A stretch of DNA of 36,166 nucleotides from Bradyrhizobium sp. (GTDB lineage: Bacteria; Pseudomonadota; Alphaproteobacteria; Rhizobiales; Xanthobacteraceae). Each line of letters begins with the position of its first letter. Within the stretch, counting starts at the first letter, position 1. Under the pieces are notes generated by a model. It did no database searches, was not told where the DNA came from, and saw only the letters and a list, made by a program, of their open reading frames with translations. The stretch lies in the NCBI RefSeq assembly GCF_030646015.1, contig NZ_JAUSLT010000007.1, forward strand, positions 1-36,166, read 5' to 3'. Both the position numbers and the translations under genes were made by a program. Positions 17,564-26,327 of the stretch are shown here, piece by piece.

Positions 17564-18424
17564 TCACTCCGCCTTCTCGCTGAACGTCGCCCGGAACGGA
17601 TGGCCGGGATACACGCCGACGATCCGAAACTCGCGCGAGAAGAATTTCAGCTCCTCCAGCGCGAAGGCCAGCCCCTTGTCTTCGGGGTGGCCGTCGACAT
17701 CGGCATAAAATTGCGTGGCGAAGAAATTGCCGTCGACCATGTAGCTTTCCAGCTTGGTCATGTTGACGCCGTTGGTGGCAAAGCCGCCCATCGCCTTGTA
17801 GAGCGCGGCCGGCAGGTTGCGCACCCGGAACACGAAACTGGTGACCAGCGGCCCCGAGCCCTGCCTGGCCCAGGTCGCTTCGCGCGCCAGTACCACGAAG
17901 CGGGTGGTGTTGTGGGTTTCGTCCTCGACGTCCTCGGCCAGGATATCGAGGCCGTAGATGTCGGCCGCGAGTTTTGAGGCGATCGAGGCGCAGGACTTGT
18001 CGCCGCGTTCGGCGACGATGCGGGCTGACCCTGCGGTATCGCCGGACACGATCGGCCTGATCTTGAGCTTGCGGATGATGTTGCGGCATTGCCCGAGCGC
18101 GTGGACATGGCTCTCCACCGTCTTGATGTCGCCAAGTCTGGCGCCGCGCGGCGCCATCAGTTGGTGATGGATCGGCAGGAAATACTCGCCGACGATGAAC
18201 AGGCCGGATTGCGGCAACAGATGGTGGATGTCGGCGACCCGGCCGGCCACCGAGTTCTCGATCGGGATCATGCCGAGGTCGGCCTCCCCCGAGGTGATCG
18301 CGGCCAGCGCGTCCTCGAAGGTCGGGCAGGGCACCGGCTCGGCGTCGGGATAGGCTTCGGCGATGGCGATGTGGGAATTGGCTCCCGGCTCGCCCTGGAA
18401 TGCGATTCTCAGCTTCTTTGTCAT
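17564..18424 (-). CDS. pheA: Prephenate dehydratase
   Basis: A 286-residue monofunctional prephenate dehydratase without a chorismate mutase domain, making phenylpyruvate for phenylalanine synthesis. The catalytic domain (residues 4-180) contains RIAFQGEPGANSH, DLGMIPIENSVAGRV, ESHVHALGQC and the active-site HNTTRF (171-176). The C-terminal ACT regulatory domain (about 191-275) carries GPLVTS (GALV-like) and LESYM (ESRP-like), which bind phenylalanine in the family, so feedback inhibition is expected. It starts at ATG 18424, 107 bases after kdsB on the same strand, with a repeat and a hairpin in the gap. Co-transcription with kdsB is therefore uncertain. Confidence 0.97.
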   Translation of the reverse strand: MTKKLRIAFQGEPGANSHIAIAEAYPDAEPVPCPTFEDALAAITSGEADLGMIPIENSVAGRVADIHHLLPQSGLFIVGEYFLPIHHQLMAPRGARLGDIKTVESHVHALGQCRNIIRKLKIRPIVSGDTAGSARIVAERGDKSCASIASKLAADIYGLDILAEDVEDETHNTTRFVVLAREATWARQGSGPLVTSFVFRVRNLPAALYKAMGGFATNGVNMTKLESYMVDGNFFATQFYADVDGHPEDKGLAFALEELKFFSREFRIVGVYPGHPFRATFSEKAE

Positions 18425-18452
18425 GAGGCGCCTTGTATCAGCCGTTCAGGCT

Positions 18453-18516
18453 TTTTCCAGAGCGTTTTCAAGCGAAGTGGAGACCGGTTCGCGTGACGAA
18501 AACGCGTCAAAATAAA
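18453..18516. repeat. Dispersed repeat, family D (single copy here)
   Basis: Reads ttttccagagcgttttcaag, then agcgaagtgg, agaccggttcgcgtgacg and aaaacgcgtcaaaataaa. I recognise this wording as a repeat scattered in Bradyrhizobium genomes. It holds the inverted pair gcgttttc (18462) and gaaaacgc (18498). It sits between kdsB and pheA. Confidence 0.6.
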
Positions 18517-18521
18517 CTGAT

Positions 18522-18550
18522 GAAGCCTCGTTCATTCAGAACGAGGCTTC
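18522..18550 (-). terminator. Hairpin spanning the kdsB stop codon (possible terminator or attenuator)
   Basis: Perfect 11-base arms (gaagcctcgtt 18522-18532, aacgaggcttc 18540-18550) with a 7-base loop. On the - strand the stem includes the last kdsB codons and the TGA, and it is followed by atcagtttatttt, a loose T-rich tract. It could end or attenuate transcription before pheA. Confidence 0.5.
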
Positions 18551-19278
18551 AGTATGAGGCGGGCGGTTTCGAGGTCCGCCGGGGTGTCGACGCCGCGCGG
18601 AACGGTGTCGACGATGCCGATGTCGATCCGCATCCCGGCTTCCAGCGCCCGCAACTGCTCAAGCTTTTCCTGCATTTCCAGCGGCGACGGGGGCAGCGAT
18701 ACAAAGCGCTCCAGCGCCGCCCGGCGATAGGCATAAAGCCCGATATGATGGTAGCGCGGCCCGTCGCCCCAGGGCGCCGTGGCGCGGGTAAAGTAAAGCG
18801 CGCGCAGCCTTCCTGCGCTGACGGGCGAGCCGACCGCCTTCACCACATTGGGGTTGGTGGCCTCTTCCTCGGTATGGATCCGGGCGGCCAGCGTCGCGAT
18901 ATCGACCGCGGGATCGTTCAGGGGCGCCAGCACGCTGCGGATGTTGTCGGGCTGGATGGTCGGAAAATCTCCCTGCAGGTTGACGATGATCTGGACCTCG
19001 CCCTTGGGGTCGAGCTGGCCGAGCGCCTCAAAGATCCGGTCCGAGCCGGAGGGATGATCGGCGCGTGTCATGACCGCTTCACCGCCATGGGTTGTCACGG
19101 CGGCGGCGATCTCGGGCGTATCGGTGGCGACCGCCACGCGGCCGATCCCGGCCGCCTCCGCCCTGCGCAGCACATGGACGATCATCGGCAGGCCGGCGAT
19201 GTCCAAAAGCGGCTTGCCGGGCAGCCGCGTGGCGGCCATGCGGGCGGGAATCAGCACCAGGGTGCGGGGCTCGGTCAC
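18532..19278 (-). CDS. kdsB: 3-deoxy-manno-octulosonate cytidylyltransferase
   Basis: A 248-residue nucleotidyltransferase that activates Kdo as CMP-Kdo for lipopolysaccharide core synthesis. Family motifs: [20 protein letters not shown] (10-29), [53 protein letters not shown], and [16 protein letters not shown]. Length matches E. coli KdsB (248). The start is GTG at 19278; translation then begins directly at the first beta strand (TLVLIPAR), and no better in-frame ATG is available. The promoter must lie in the 197-base gap shared with the divergent cycM. Its last codons fall inside a strong hairpin. Confidence 0.97.
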   Translation of the reverse strand: MTEPRTLVLIPARMAATRLPGKPLLDIAGLPMIVHVLRRAEAAGIGRVAVATDTPEIAAAVTTHGGEAVMTRADHPSGSDRIFEALGQLDPKGEVQIIVNLQGDFPTIQPDNIRSVLAPLNDPAVDIATLAARIHTEEEATNPNVVKAVGSPVSAGRLRALYFTRATAPWGDGPRYHHIGLYAYRRAALERFVSLPPSPLEMQEKLEQLRALEAGMRIDIGIVDTVPRGVDTPADLETARLILKPRSE

Positions 19279-19475
19279 AGGGTTTCGACCCGGCTCACAT
19301 GATCAGGAATTGGTGGGGATTGGCGGAAAGTCGGGGCGTTTATACGGGTTGCCAGAGCGCGGGCAAACCGATATCTCATCGTCGCTCGGGTGCGGTGCGA
19401 AAGCCCGATTCCTGCTGCTCATCCGGCCGTCTCACCGGCCTTACGTCGACATTCCGGCCTGGAGCCTGATCGAAA

Positions 19476-20027
19476 ATGGACTCCTTCGAACTCAATAAAG
19501 TCATGGGCGCCCTTCTCGCCACCTGCCTGCTGTTGCTGGTGACGAATTTCACCGCCAACGCGATCTTCACGCCGCAGATGCCGAAAACGCCGGGTTTCGA
19601 GATCGCCGTGAAGGAAGCTGCATCAGCCGGCGGCAAGGAAGCCGCGGCGGCGCCGTCCGAGCCGATCGAAAAGCTGCTGCAGACCGCCTCCGCCGAAAAG
19701 GGCGCCGGCGCGGCCAAGAAATGCGCGGCCTGCCACACCTTCGAAAAGGGCGGTCCCAACCGCGTGGGGCCGAATCTTTATGGTCTCCTCAACGAGCCGA
19801 AGGCCTCTCCGGGGCGCGGGTTCAACTTCTCGGCCGCCATGAAGGCCAAGGGCGGCACCTGGACCTACGACGACCTCAGCAAGTTCATCGCCAATCCCAA
19901 GGGCTTCGTCCCCGGCACCGCGATGGGCTTCGCCGGCATCCAGAAGGACAGCGAGCGCGCCGACGTGATCGCCTATCTGCGCACCCTGGCGGAGAAGCCG
20001 GCTCCGCTGCCGACGGCGTCGAAGTAG
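19476..20027 (+). CDS. cycM: Membrane-anchored c-type cytochrome (CycM-like)
   Basis: A 183-residue class I cytochrome c. The N terminus has an uncleaved membrane anchor (about residues 9-31, GALLATCLLLLVTNFTANAI), then an Ala/Glu-rich linker, then the haem domain with Cys83-Ala-Ala-Cys86-His87 and the probable sixth ligand Met150 in GTAMGF. The late part, RADVIAYLRTL, is the typical C-terminal helix. Size and layout match CycM of Bradyrhizobium japonicum, a periplasm-facing electron carrier proposed to link the bc1 complex to the aa3 oxidase. The ATG at 19476 is preceded by GGAG (19461-19464). It is transcribed away from kdsB-pheA and ends at a strong terminator, so it is monocistronic. Confidence 0.95.
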   Translation: MDSFELNKVMGALLATCLLLLVTNFTANAIFTPQMPKTPGFEIAVKEAASAGGKEAAAAPSEPIEKLLQTASAEKGAGAAKKCAACHTFEKGGPNRVGPNLYGLLNEPKASPGRGFNFSAAMKAKGGTWTYDDLSKFIANPKGFVPGTAMGFAGIQKDSERADVIAYLRTLAEKPAPLPTASK

Positions 20028-20059
20028 CGTTCCGACGGCCTGCCACGGGCTCCCAAGTC

Positions 20060-20088
20060 AAAACGGCCAGGCATCGCCTGGCCGTTTT
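20060..20088 (+). terminator. Intrinsic terminator after cycM
   Basis: Perfect 13-base arms AAAACGGCCAGGC (20060-20072) and GCCTGGCCGTTTT (20076-20088) with a 3-base loop; the stem ends in TTTT. It lies 33 bases past the cycM stop. Confidence 0.9.
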
Positions 20089-20266
20089 CGTATGTGATTC
20101 CTTTGCCGGGCCGTTTTGCTATGATCGCGGCTATTTTATCGGGACCTTTCGCCGCACCGGGCGCGTTATCAGGCTGGTAACATGAGGAAAAAGCAACATA
20201 ATCGGTCGAAACCTTGCCTTATATTGCGTCCTCAATAGCCCGCGACAGCAATCAGGAAATCATCAT

Positions 20267-22171
20267 TTGACGATTACCCGACGACATCTTCTGCAAGGCA
20301 GCGCCTGCGCCGCGCTGGCCCCGGCGCTGGGAATGGCGGTAGGCGTTTCCGCAGCCGGGCCGGCCCAGGCGCAAGCCGCCACCGGCGAGCCGGTCTGGCG
20401 CCACGCGCTGTCGCTGTTCGGCGACATCAAATATCCTGAAGGCTTCAAGCGTTTCGACTACGTCAATCCGGATGCGCCCAAGGGCGGCATCGCCCGCCAG
20501 ATCCTGATCGGGACATTCGACAATTTCAATATCGCGGTTGCCGGCGTCAAAGGCTCGCTCGCTTCCGCCGTCGGGCTCGTCTACGAACAGCTGATGACGT
20601 CGTCGCTGGACGAAGTGTCAGCCGAATACGGCGCGCTGGCCGAGGCGGTCAGCCATCCCGAGGATTTTTCCTCCGTCACCTATCGTCTGCGTGCACAGGC
20701 GAAATGGCATGACGGCAAGCCGGTGACGGCGGACGATGTGATTTTCTCACTCGATGCGTTCAAGAAGCATCACCCGCAATATTCGGCCTATTACCGCCAC
20801 GTGGTGAAGGCCGAAAAAATCAGCGATCGCGAGATAAAATTTACCTTCGATGCGCCGGGCAATCGCGAGCTCCCGCAGATCGTGGGTCAGCTCACAATAT
20901 TGCCGAAGCACTGGTGGGAGGGGACCGACAGCGAAGGCCGCAAGCGCGACATCTCCGCGACCACGCTGGAGAAACCGCTTGGCTCCGGTGCCTATCGCAT
21001 CAAGGAATTCGTCCCCGGACGATCGATCACGGCGGAGCGGGTGAAGGATCATTGGGGCCGCGATCTCAGCGTCAATATCGGGCGAAACAATTTCGACGAG
21101 CTGCGTTACGAGTATTTCCGCGACGCGATCGTGGCGATCGAGGCGTTCAAGGCCGATCAGGTGGACTGGCGCACCGAAAACAGCGCCAAGAACTGGGCCA
21201 CGGCCTACGATTTTCCGGCGGTGGCGGAAAAGCGCGTGCTGCTGGAGGAGTTTCCAAACCGCAGTTCCGGCATCATGCAGGCGTTCGCGATGAATCTTCG
21301 CCGCGACAAGTTCAGGGATGCGCGGGTGCGCCGCGCGCTGAATTACGCGTTCGATTTCGAGGAGATGAACAAGCAGATCTTTTTCGGCCAGTACAAGCGC
21401 ATCAGCAGCTATTTCGATGGCGCGGAAGAGCTGGCCTCGAGCGGTCTGCCGCAGGGCAGGGAACTGGAAATCCTCGAGACGGTCCGGGCGCAAGTGCCGG
21501 CGGAGGTTTTCACGACGGCCTATTCCAATCCGGTCGGCGGAAATCCGGAAGCCGTGCGCGGAAATCTGCGCGAGGCACTGCGCCTGCTCAAGGAAGCCGG
21601 TTACGAGGTGCGCGACCGCAAGCTGATCGACAGCAAGACCGGAGCGCCATTCGCCATCGAATTGCTTGGCGCGGATCCCTCGTTCGAGCGGGTCATGCTG
21701 TTCTTCAAGCCATCGCTGGAACGTCTCGGCATTGACGTCAGCGTGCGCACCATCGATCCGGCGCAATATGAGAACCGGTTGCGAACCTGGGATTTCGATA
21801 TCGTCGTAGCGTCGTGGCCGGAATCGCTTTCGCCGGGTAACGAGCAGCGCGAGTTCTGGGGATCGCAGGCCGCCGACATGGCCGGGTCGCGCAACATCCT
21901 CGGAATCAAGAATCCCGCGATCGACAAACTGATCGAGCGGCTGATTTTTGCCAAGGGCCGCGACGACCTGATCGCCGCAACCAAGGCGCTCGATCGCGTG
22001 CTGCTGTGGAATCATTACGTCGTGCCGCAGTGGACCTATAACAAATCGCGTACCGCGCGGTGGGATCGCTTCGGCCGGCCGGCCGAGCTGCCGAAATATG
22101 GCCAGTCGGCATTCCCCTCGATCTGGTGGTATGATTCCGACAAGGCCGCGAAGATCGGCAAACGGTCTTGA
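20267..22171 (+). CDS. yejA1: Peptide ABC transporter substrate-binding protein, first copy (YejA-like)
   Basis: A 634-residue periplasmic solute-binding protein of family 5. The start is TTG at 20267, with AGGAAAT at 20254-20260; no in-frame ATG lies near. The N terminus TRRHLLQGSACAALAPALG is a twin-arginine-type signal with a hydrophobic stretch and cleavage likely near AQAQA (about residue 37). The mature part opens with HALSLFGDIKYPEGFKRFDYV and NPDAPKGG, which is specific to the YejA group, and ends in FPSIWWYD. It would capture oligopeptides for YejBEF. The second yejA follows within 14 bases. The upstream gap (20089-20266) presumably holds the operon promoter, but no convincing boxes were found. 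Confidence 0.95.
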   Translation: MTITRRHLLQGSACAALAPALGMAVGVSAAGPAQAQAATGEPVWRHALSLFGDIKYPEGFKRFDYVNPDAPKGGIARQILIGTFDNFNIAVAGVKGSLASAVGLVYEQLMTSSLDEVSAEYGALAEAVSHPEDFSSVTYRLRAQAKWHDGKPVTADDVIFSLDAFKKHHPQYSAYYRHVVKAEKISDREIKFTFDAPGNRELPQIVGQLTILPKHWWEGTDSEGRKRDISATTLEKPLGSGAYRIKEFVPGRSITAERVKDHWGRDLSVNIGRNNFDELRYEYFRDAIVAIEAFKADQVDWRTENSAKNWATAYDFPAVAEKRVLLEEFPNRSSGIMQAFAMNLRRDKFRDARVRRALNYAFDFEEMNKQIFFGQYKRISSYFDGAEELASSGLPQGRELEILETVRAQVPAEVFTTAYSNPVGGNPEAVRGNLREALRLLKEAGYEVRDRKLIDSKTGAPFAIELLGADPSFERVMLFFKPSLERLGIDVSVRTIDPAQYENRLRTWDFDIVVASWPESLSPGNEQREFWGSQAADMAGSRNILGIKNPAIDKLIERLIFAKGRDDLIAATKALDRVLLWNHYVVPQWTYNKSRTARWDRFGRPAELPKYGQSAFPSIWWYDSDKAAKIGKRS

Positions 22172-22185
22172 GGGACATTCCCCGC

Positions 22186-24027
22186 ATGACGCAATTCGAT
22201 CGGCGTGACGTGCTGCGGCTCGGTGCCGGCGCCATCGGCGCGGCTTGGCTTCGGCCCGCGCTGGCGAACGATGCCAAGGCGCATGGCCTTTCCGCGTTCG
22301 GCGAACTGAAATATCCCGCGGATTTCCACCATTTCGACTACGTCAATGTCGACGCGCCGAAGGGCGGGATGTTCTCGCAGCTGGTCGGCGCGGGCGGATC
22401 GACCTTCAATTCGCTCAACGCCTACATCATCAAGGGCGATGTCGCGAACAATATGGGCCTTACTTTCGCATCGCTGATGACGCGGGCGCTGGATGAGCCG
22501 GACGCGGTTTACCCGTTGGCGGCGCAGGAGCTGACGGTTTCGGCCGACGGATTGCTCTACCGCTTTCGCCTGCGCCCCGGGATCACGTTTCACGATGGCA
22601 CGGATATCACCGCGGCCGATGTCGCGTTCTCGCTGACCACGTTGAAGGCCAAGGGGCACCCGGCCTATTCCTCCGTCTTGCGCGAACTCGCCGAAATCGT
22701 CGCCGAGGACAAGCAGACCGTGACCTTGCGATTCTCGCCGGCCCGCGGGCTCGATGCGCCGGCGCTGGCGGCATCGATGCCGATCTTCTCGGAAAAATAC
22801 TACAGCGCAAAACCGTTCGACGAGACCTCGCTGGAGGCGCCGCTCGGCTCGGGTCCCTATCGGGTGGGGCGCTTCGAGCAGGGACGCTACGTCGAGTTCG
22901 AGCGGGTCAAGAACTGGTGGGGCGAGAACCTTCCGGTTGCGCGCGGCCAGTATAATTTCGACCTGATCCGCGACGAGTATTACCGCGACCGCGAGGTCGG
23001 CCTCGAAGCCTTCATCGGCCGCAATTACCTGTTCCGCGAGGAATTCACCTCCCGGGTCTGGGCGACGCGATACGACTTCCCGGCGCTGCGCGACGGGCGC
23101 GTCAAGCGCGAGGTGATTCCCGACGAGCGCCCCTCCGGCGCGCAGGGCTGGCTGCTCAACACCCGCCGCGAAAAATTCGCCGACCGCCGCCTGCGCGAGG
23201 CGATGGTGACCGCCTTCGACTTCGAATGGACCAACAAGAACCTGATGTACGGTGCCTATGATCGCACCCATTCGGTGTTCCAGAACTCCGAGATGATGGC
23301 GAAGGGCGAGCCGTCGCCGGAGGAGATCGCGTTGCTCGAGCCGTTCCGCGACCGCGTGTTGCCGGAAGTGTTCGGGCCGGCATGGCTTCCGCCTGTCAGC
23401 GACGGTTCGGGGCAGGACCGCAAGCTGCTGCGCAGCGCCGGTGATTTGCTCAATGCCGCCGGCTGGACCGTCAAGGACGGCAAGCGGGTCAACGCCAAGG
23501 GCGAGCAGCTCACCATCGAGTTCCTGCTGACCGAGCGCTCGTTCGAGCCGCATCACACCACTTTCATCAAGAACCTTCGCGTGCTGGGCATCGACGCCAA
23601 CATCCGCCTCGTCGACCCGTCGCAGGCCGAAGGGCGGATCAAGGATTTCGATTTCGACATCGCGATCGCGCGTTTCATCTATCCGCAGATTCCCGGCAGC
23701 GCCCTGCGAAACTATTTTTCCAGCGAGTTCGCGAAAACCAAGGGTTCCAACAACCTCGCCGGGGTCGCCGATCCCGTCATCGATGCCCTGGTCGAAAAAG
23801 CGATTGCGGCGCAAAGCCAGGCGCAGCTCAATACCGCGTGCCGGGCGCTCGACCGCGTGCTGCGCTCCGGCCGGTACTGGATTCCGCACTGGAGCAAGGC
23901 GTCCCACTGGATCGCTTATTGGGACCAGTTCGGCTATCCCAAGGTCAAGCCGCGCTACGCGCGCGGCGCGCCGGAGACGTGGTGGTTCGAGGCCAGCAAG
24001 GCGGCCAAGATTGAACAGGCGAAATAG
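22186..24027 (+). CDS. yejA2: Peptide ABC transporter substrate-binding protein, second copy (YejA-like)
   Basis: A 613-residue paralogue of the preceding gene. It has a short Tat-like signal (FDRRDVLRLGAGAIGAAWLR, cleavage near ALA-ND about residue 26), then HGLSAFGELKYPADFHHFDY and VDAPKGGMF, and the C-terminal APETWWFEASKAAKI that parallels the first copy. The ATG at 22186 is chosen because gaggga (22170-22175, overlapping the upstream stop) precedes it by about 10 bases; a TTG at 22168 would put extra residues ahead of the signal. The two copies differ at most positions by eye, so this is an old duplication and they may bind different peptides. yejB follows after 3 bases. Confidence 0.95.
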   Translation: MTQFDRRDVLRLGAGAIGAAWLRPALANDAKAHGLSAFGELKYPADFHHFDYVNVDAPKGGMFSQLVGAGGSTFNSLNAYIIKGDVANNMGLTFASLMTRALDEPDAVYPLAAQELTVSADGLLYRFRLRPGITFHDGTDITAADVAFSLTTLKAKGHPAYSSVLRELAEIVAEDKQTVTLRFSPARGLDAPALAASMPIFSEKYYSAKPFDETSLEAPLGSGPYRVGRFEQGRYVEFERVKNWWGENLPVARGQYNFDLIRDEYYRDREVGLEAFIGRNYLFREEFTSRVWATRYDFPALRDGRVKREVIPDERPSGAQGWLLNTRREKFADRRLREAMVTAFDFEWTNKNLMYGAYDRTHSVFQNSEMMAKGEPSPEEIALLEPFRDRVLPEVFGPAWLPPVSDGSGQDRKLLRSAGDLLNAAGWTVKDGKRVNAKGEQLTIEFLLTERSFEPHHTTFIKNLRVLGIDANIRLVDPSQAEGRIKDFDFDIAIARFIYPQIPGSALRNYFSSEFAKTKGSNNLAGVADPVIDALVEKAIAAQSQAQLNTACRALDRVLRSGRYWIPHWSKASHWIAYWDQFGYPKVKPRYARGAPETWWFEASKAAKIEQAK

Positions 24028-24030
24028 CAC

Positions 24031-25140
24031 ATGAGCGCCTATATCGCCCGCCGCATCCTGCTGATGATCCCGACCCTGCTCGGAATCCTGTTCGTCTCCT
24101 TCATCGTGGTGCAGTTTGCGCCGGGCGGGCCGGTCGAGCGGGTGATCGCCCAGCTTAGCGGCGCCGATACCGGCGCCAGCTCCCGGATCTCGGGTTCGTC
24201 GGGCGGCGATTTCGGCGCCCGCACCCAGGTCGGCGCTTCCGCCGACATGACCAACTCCAAATATCGCGGCGCTCAGGGCCTCGATCCCGATTTCATCAAG
24301 AGCCTGGAAAAGCAGTTCGGCTTCGACAAGCCGGCGCCGGAGCGTTTTGCGCTGATGGTGTGGAATTTCGCGCGGTTCGATTTCGGCAAGAGCTACTTTC
24401 GCGATGTCAGCGTGCTGCAGCTGATCAAGGAGAAATTGCCGGTCTCGATGTCGCTCGGGATCTGGATGACGCTGCTGACCTATCTGATCTCGATCCCGCT
24501 CGGTATCCGCAAGGCGGTGCAGGACGGTTCGAAATTCGACACCTGGACCTCGGCGGTGATCATCGTCGGATTTGCCATTCCCGGATTCCTGTTCGCGATC
24601 CTGCTCATCATCCTGTTCGCCGGCGGCTCGTTCTTCAACATCTTCCCGCTGCGCGGGCTGACCTCGGACGGCTGGGCGCAGTTTCCCTGGTACTGGAAGA
24701 TCCTGGATTATTTCTGGCATATCGCGCTGCCGCTGTTCTCGATGGCGCTCGGCGCCTTCGCCACCATGACGCTACTGACCAAGAATTCGTTCCTCGACGA
24801 GATCCGCAAGCAGTATGTCATGACCGCGCGCGCCAAGGGCTGCAGCGAGCGGCAGGTGCTCTATAATCACATCTTCCGCAACGCCATGCTGATCGTGATC
24901 GCCGGCTTTCCGGGCGCCTTCATCCACGCCTTCTTCTCGGGCTCGCTCTTGATCGAAACCATCTTTTCGCTCGACGGGCTCGGCCTGCTCGGATTCGAGA
25001 GCGTGCTGAACCGCGATTATCCCGTGGTGTTCGGCACGCTGTTCATCTTTTCGCTGGTCGGTCTCGTCATCAATCTGGTCTCCGACCTCGCTTATATGTG
25101 GATCGATCCCCGAATCGATTTCGAGGCGCGGGAAGTCTGA
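24031..25140 (+). CDS. yejB: Peptide ABC transporter permease YejB
   Basis: A 369-residue inner-membrane permease. It opens with MSAYIARRILLMIPTLLGIL, the first helix typical of DppB/OppB-type permeases, followed by an external loop of about 95 residues that is Gly/Ser-rich near 50-75 (GASSRISGSSGGDFGAR). The membrane core carries the EAA-type coupling loop, near VMTARAKGCSERQVLYNHIF, that docks onto the ATPase. Length is close to E. coli YejB (364). The ATG at 24031 lies 3 bases after yejA2, and its stop overlaps the yejE start, showing translational coupling. It forms the channel together with YejE. Confidence 0.96.
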   Translation: MSAYIARRILLMIPTLLGILFVSFIVVQFAPGGPVERVIAQLSGADTGASSRISGSSGGDFGARTQVGASADMTNSKYRGAQGLDPDFIKSLEKQFGFDKPAPERFALMVWNFARFDFGKSYFRDVSVLQLIKEKLPVSMSLGIWMTLLTYLISIPLGIRKAVQDGSKFDTWTSAVIIVGFAIPGFLFAILLIILFAGGSFFNIFPLRGLTSDGWAQFPWYWKILDYFWHIALPLFSMALGAFATMTLLTKNSFLDEIRKQYVMTARAKGCSERQVLYNHIFRNAMLIVIAGFPGAFIHAFFSGSLLIETIFSLDGLGLLGFESVLNRDYPVVFGTLFIFSLVGLVINLVSDLAYMWIDPRIDFEAREV

Positions 25141-26318
25141 TGACCCTCATTGCGCCGCAGCCGGTCGAAACCTCGATGCAGTCGCCGCTCGGCGAGGTCG
25201 CGCCGATGACGCGCCATCGCTTCAGCCCGTCGCCGCTCAACCGCCGCCGCTGGCAGAATTTCAAATCCAACCGCCGGGGCTACTGGTCGTTCTGGATCTT
25301 CCTGATCCTGTTCTTCATCTCGCTGTTCGCGGAGCTGATCGCCAACGACCGCCCGTTCCTGATCAAGTTCGACGGCCGCCTGTATTTTCCGGCCTTCATC
25401 AGCTATTCCGAGACCACGTTCGGCGGCGATTTCGAAACCGCCGCCGACTACCGCGATCCCTATCTGCAGAAGCTGATCGCGGACAAGGGCGGCACCGTGG
25501 TGTGGCCGCTGATCCGCTATTCCTACCATACGCACAATCTCGATCTGCCGACGCCCGCGCCGTCGAAGCCGACCTGGATGCTGACGGAAGCGCAGTGCAA
25601 GGAAGTGGTGCAGAAGAAGGGCCTGAAGAGCTGCCGCGATCTCGAATACAACTGGCTCGGCACCGACGATCAGGGCCGCGACGTGGTGGCGCGGTTGATC
25701 TACGGCTTCCGCATCTCGGTGCTGTTCGGGCTTTCGCTGACCATCATCTCCTCGATCATCGGCGTCGCCGCCGGTGGCGTGCAGGGCTATTTTGGCGGCT
25801 GGGTCGACCTCGGCTTCCAGCGCTTCATCGAAGTCTGGAGCGCGATCCCCTCCCTCTATCTGCTCCTGATCCTGTCCTCGGTGCTGGTGCCCGGTTTCTT
25901 CGTGCTGCTCGGAATCCTCCTGCTGTTTTCATGGGTGTCGCTGGTCGGCCTGGTGCGCGCGGAATTTTTGCGCGGCCGCAATTTCGAATACATCATGGCG
26001 GCGCGCGCGCTCGGCGTCTCCAATGCCAAGATCATGTTCCGGCATCTGTTGCCGAACGCCATGGTCGCCACCATGACCTTCCTGCCCTTCATCGTGTCGT
26101 CGTCGGTGATGACGCTGACCGCGCTCGACTTCCTCGGCTTCGGATTGCCGCCGGGCTCGCCGTCGCTCGGCGAATTGCTGTCGCAGGGCAAGGCCAACGT
26201 GCAGGCGCCGTGGCTCGGCTTCACCGGATTTTTCGCGGTCGCCATCATGCTGTCGCTGCTGATCTTCATCGGCGAGGCCGTGCGCGACGCGTTCGATCCG
26301 CGCAAGACGTTTCGGTAG
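25140..26318 (+). CDS. yejE: Peptide ABC transporter permease YejE
   Basis: A 392-residue permease of the DppC/OppC type. The N-terminal cytoplasmic segment LNRRRWQNFKSNRRGYWSFW precedes helix 1; a long periplasmic loop (about 70-180) with LEYNWLGTDDQGRDVVARLI is the signature of the family; the coupling loop is EYIMAARALGVSNAKIMFRH. It ends in FIGEAVRDAFDPRKTFR, also typical. The start is ATG 25140, overlapping the yejB stop (TGATG); the frame is open a further 14 codons inside yejB, which I reject. It is longer at the N terminus than E. coli YejE (341 residues). Confidence 0.96.
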   Translation: MTLIAPQPVETSMQSPLGEVAPMTRHRFSPSPLNRRRWQNFKSNRRGYWSFWIFLILFFISLFAELIANDRPFLIKFDGRLYFPAFISYSETTFGGDFETAADYRDPYLQKLIADKGGTVVWPLIRYSYHTHNLDLPTPAPSKPTWMLTEAQCKEVVQKKGLKSCRDLEYNWLGTDDQGRDVVARLIYGFRISVLFGLSLTIISSIIGVAAGGVQGYFGGWVDLGFQRFIEVWSAIPSLYLLLILSSVLVPGFFVLLGILLLFSWVSLVGLVRAEFLRGRNFEYIMAARALGVSNAKIMFRHLLPNAMVATMTFLPFIVSSSVMTLTALDFLGFGLPPGSPSLGELLSQGKANVQAPWLGFTGFFAVAIMLSLLIFIGEAVRDAFDPRKTFR

Positions 26319-26327
26319 GGGCCGCGC

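Noticed and set aside
22036..24720. 894-codon open frame on the - strand opposite yejA2 and yejB
   Set aside because: It crosses two well-defined genes on the other strand and has no domain-like text; it reflects third-position G/C bias.
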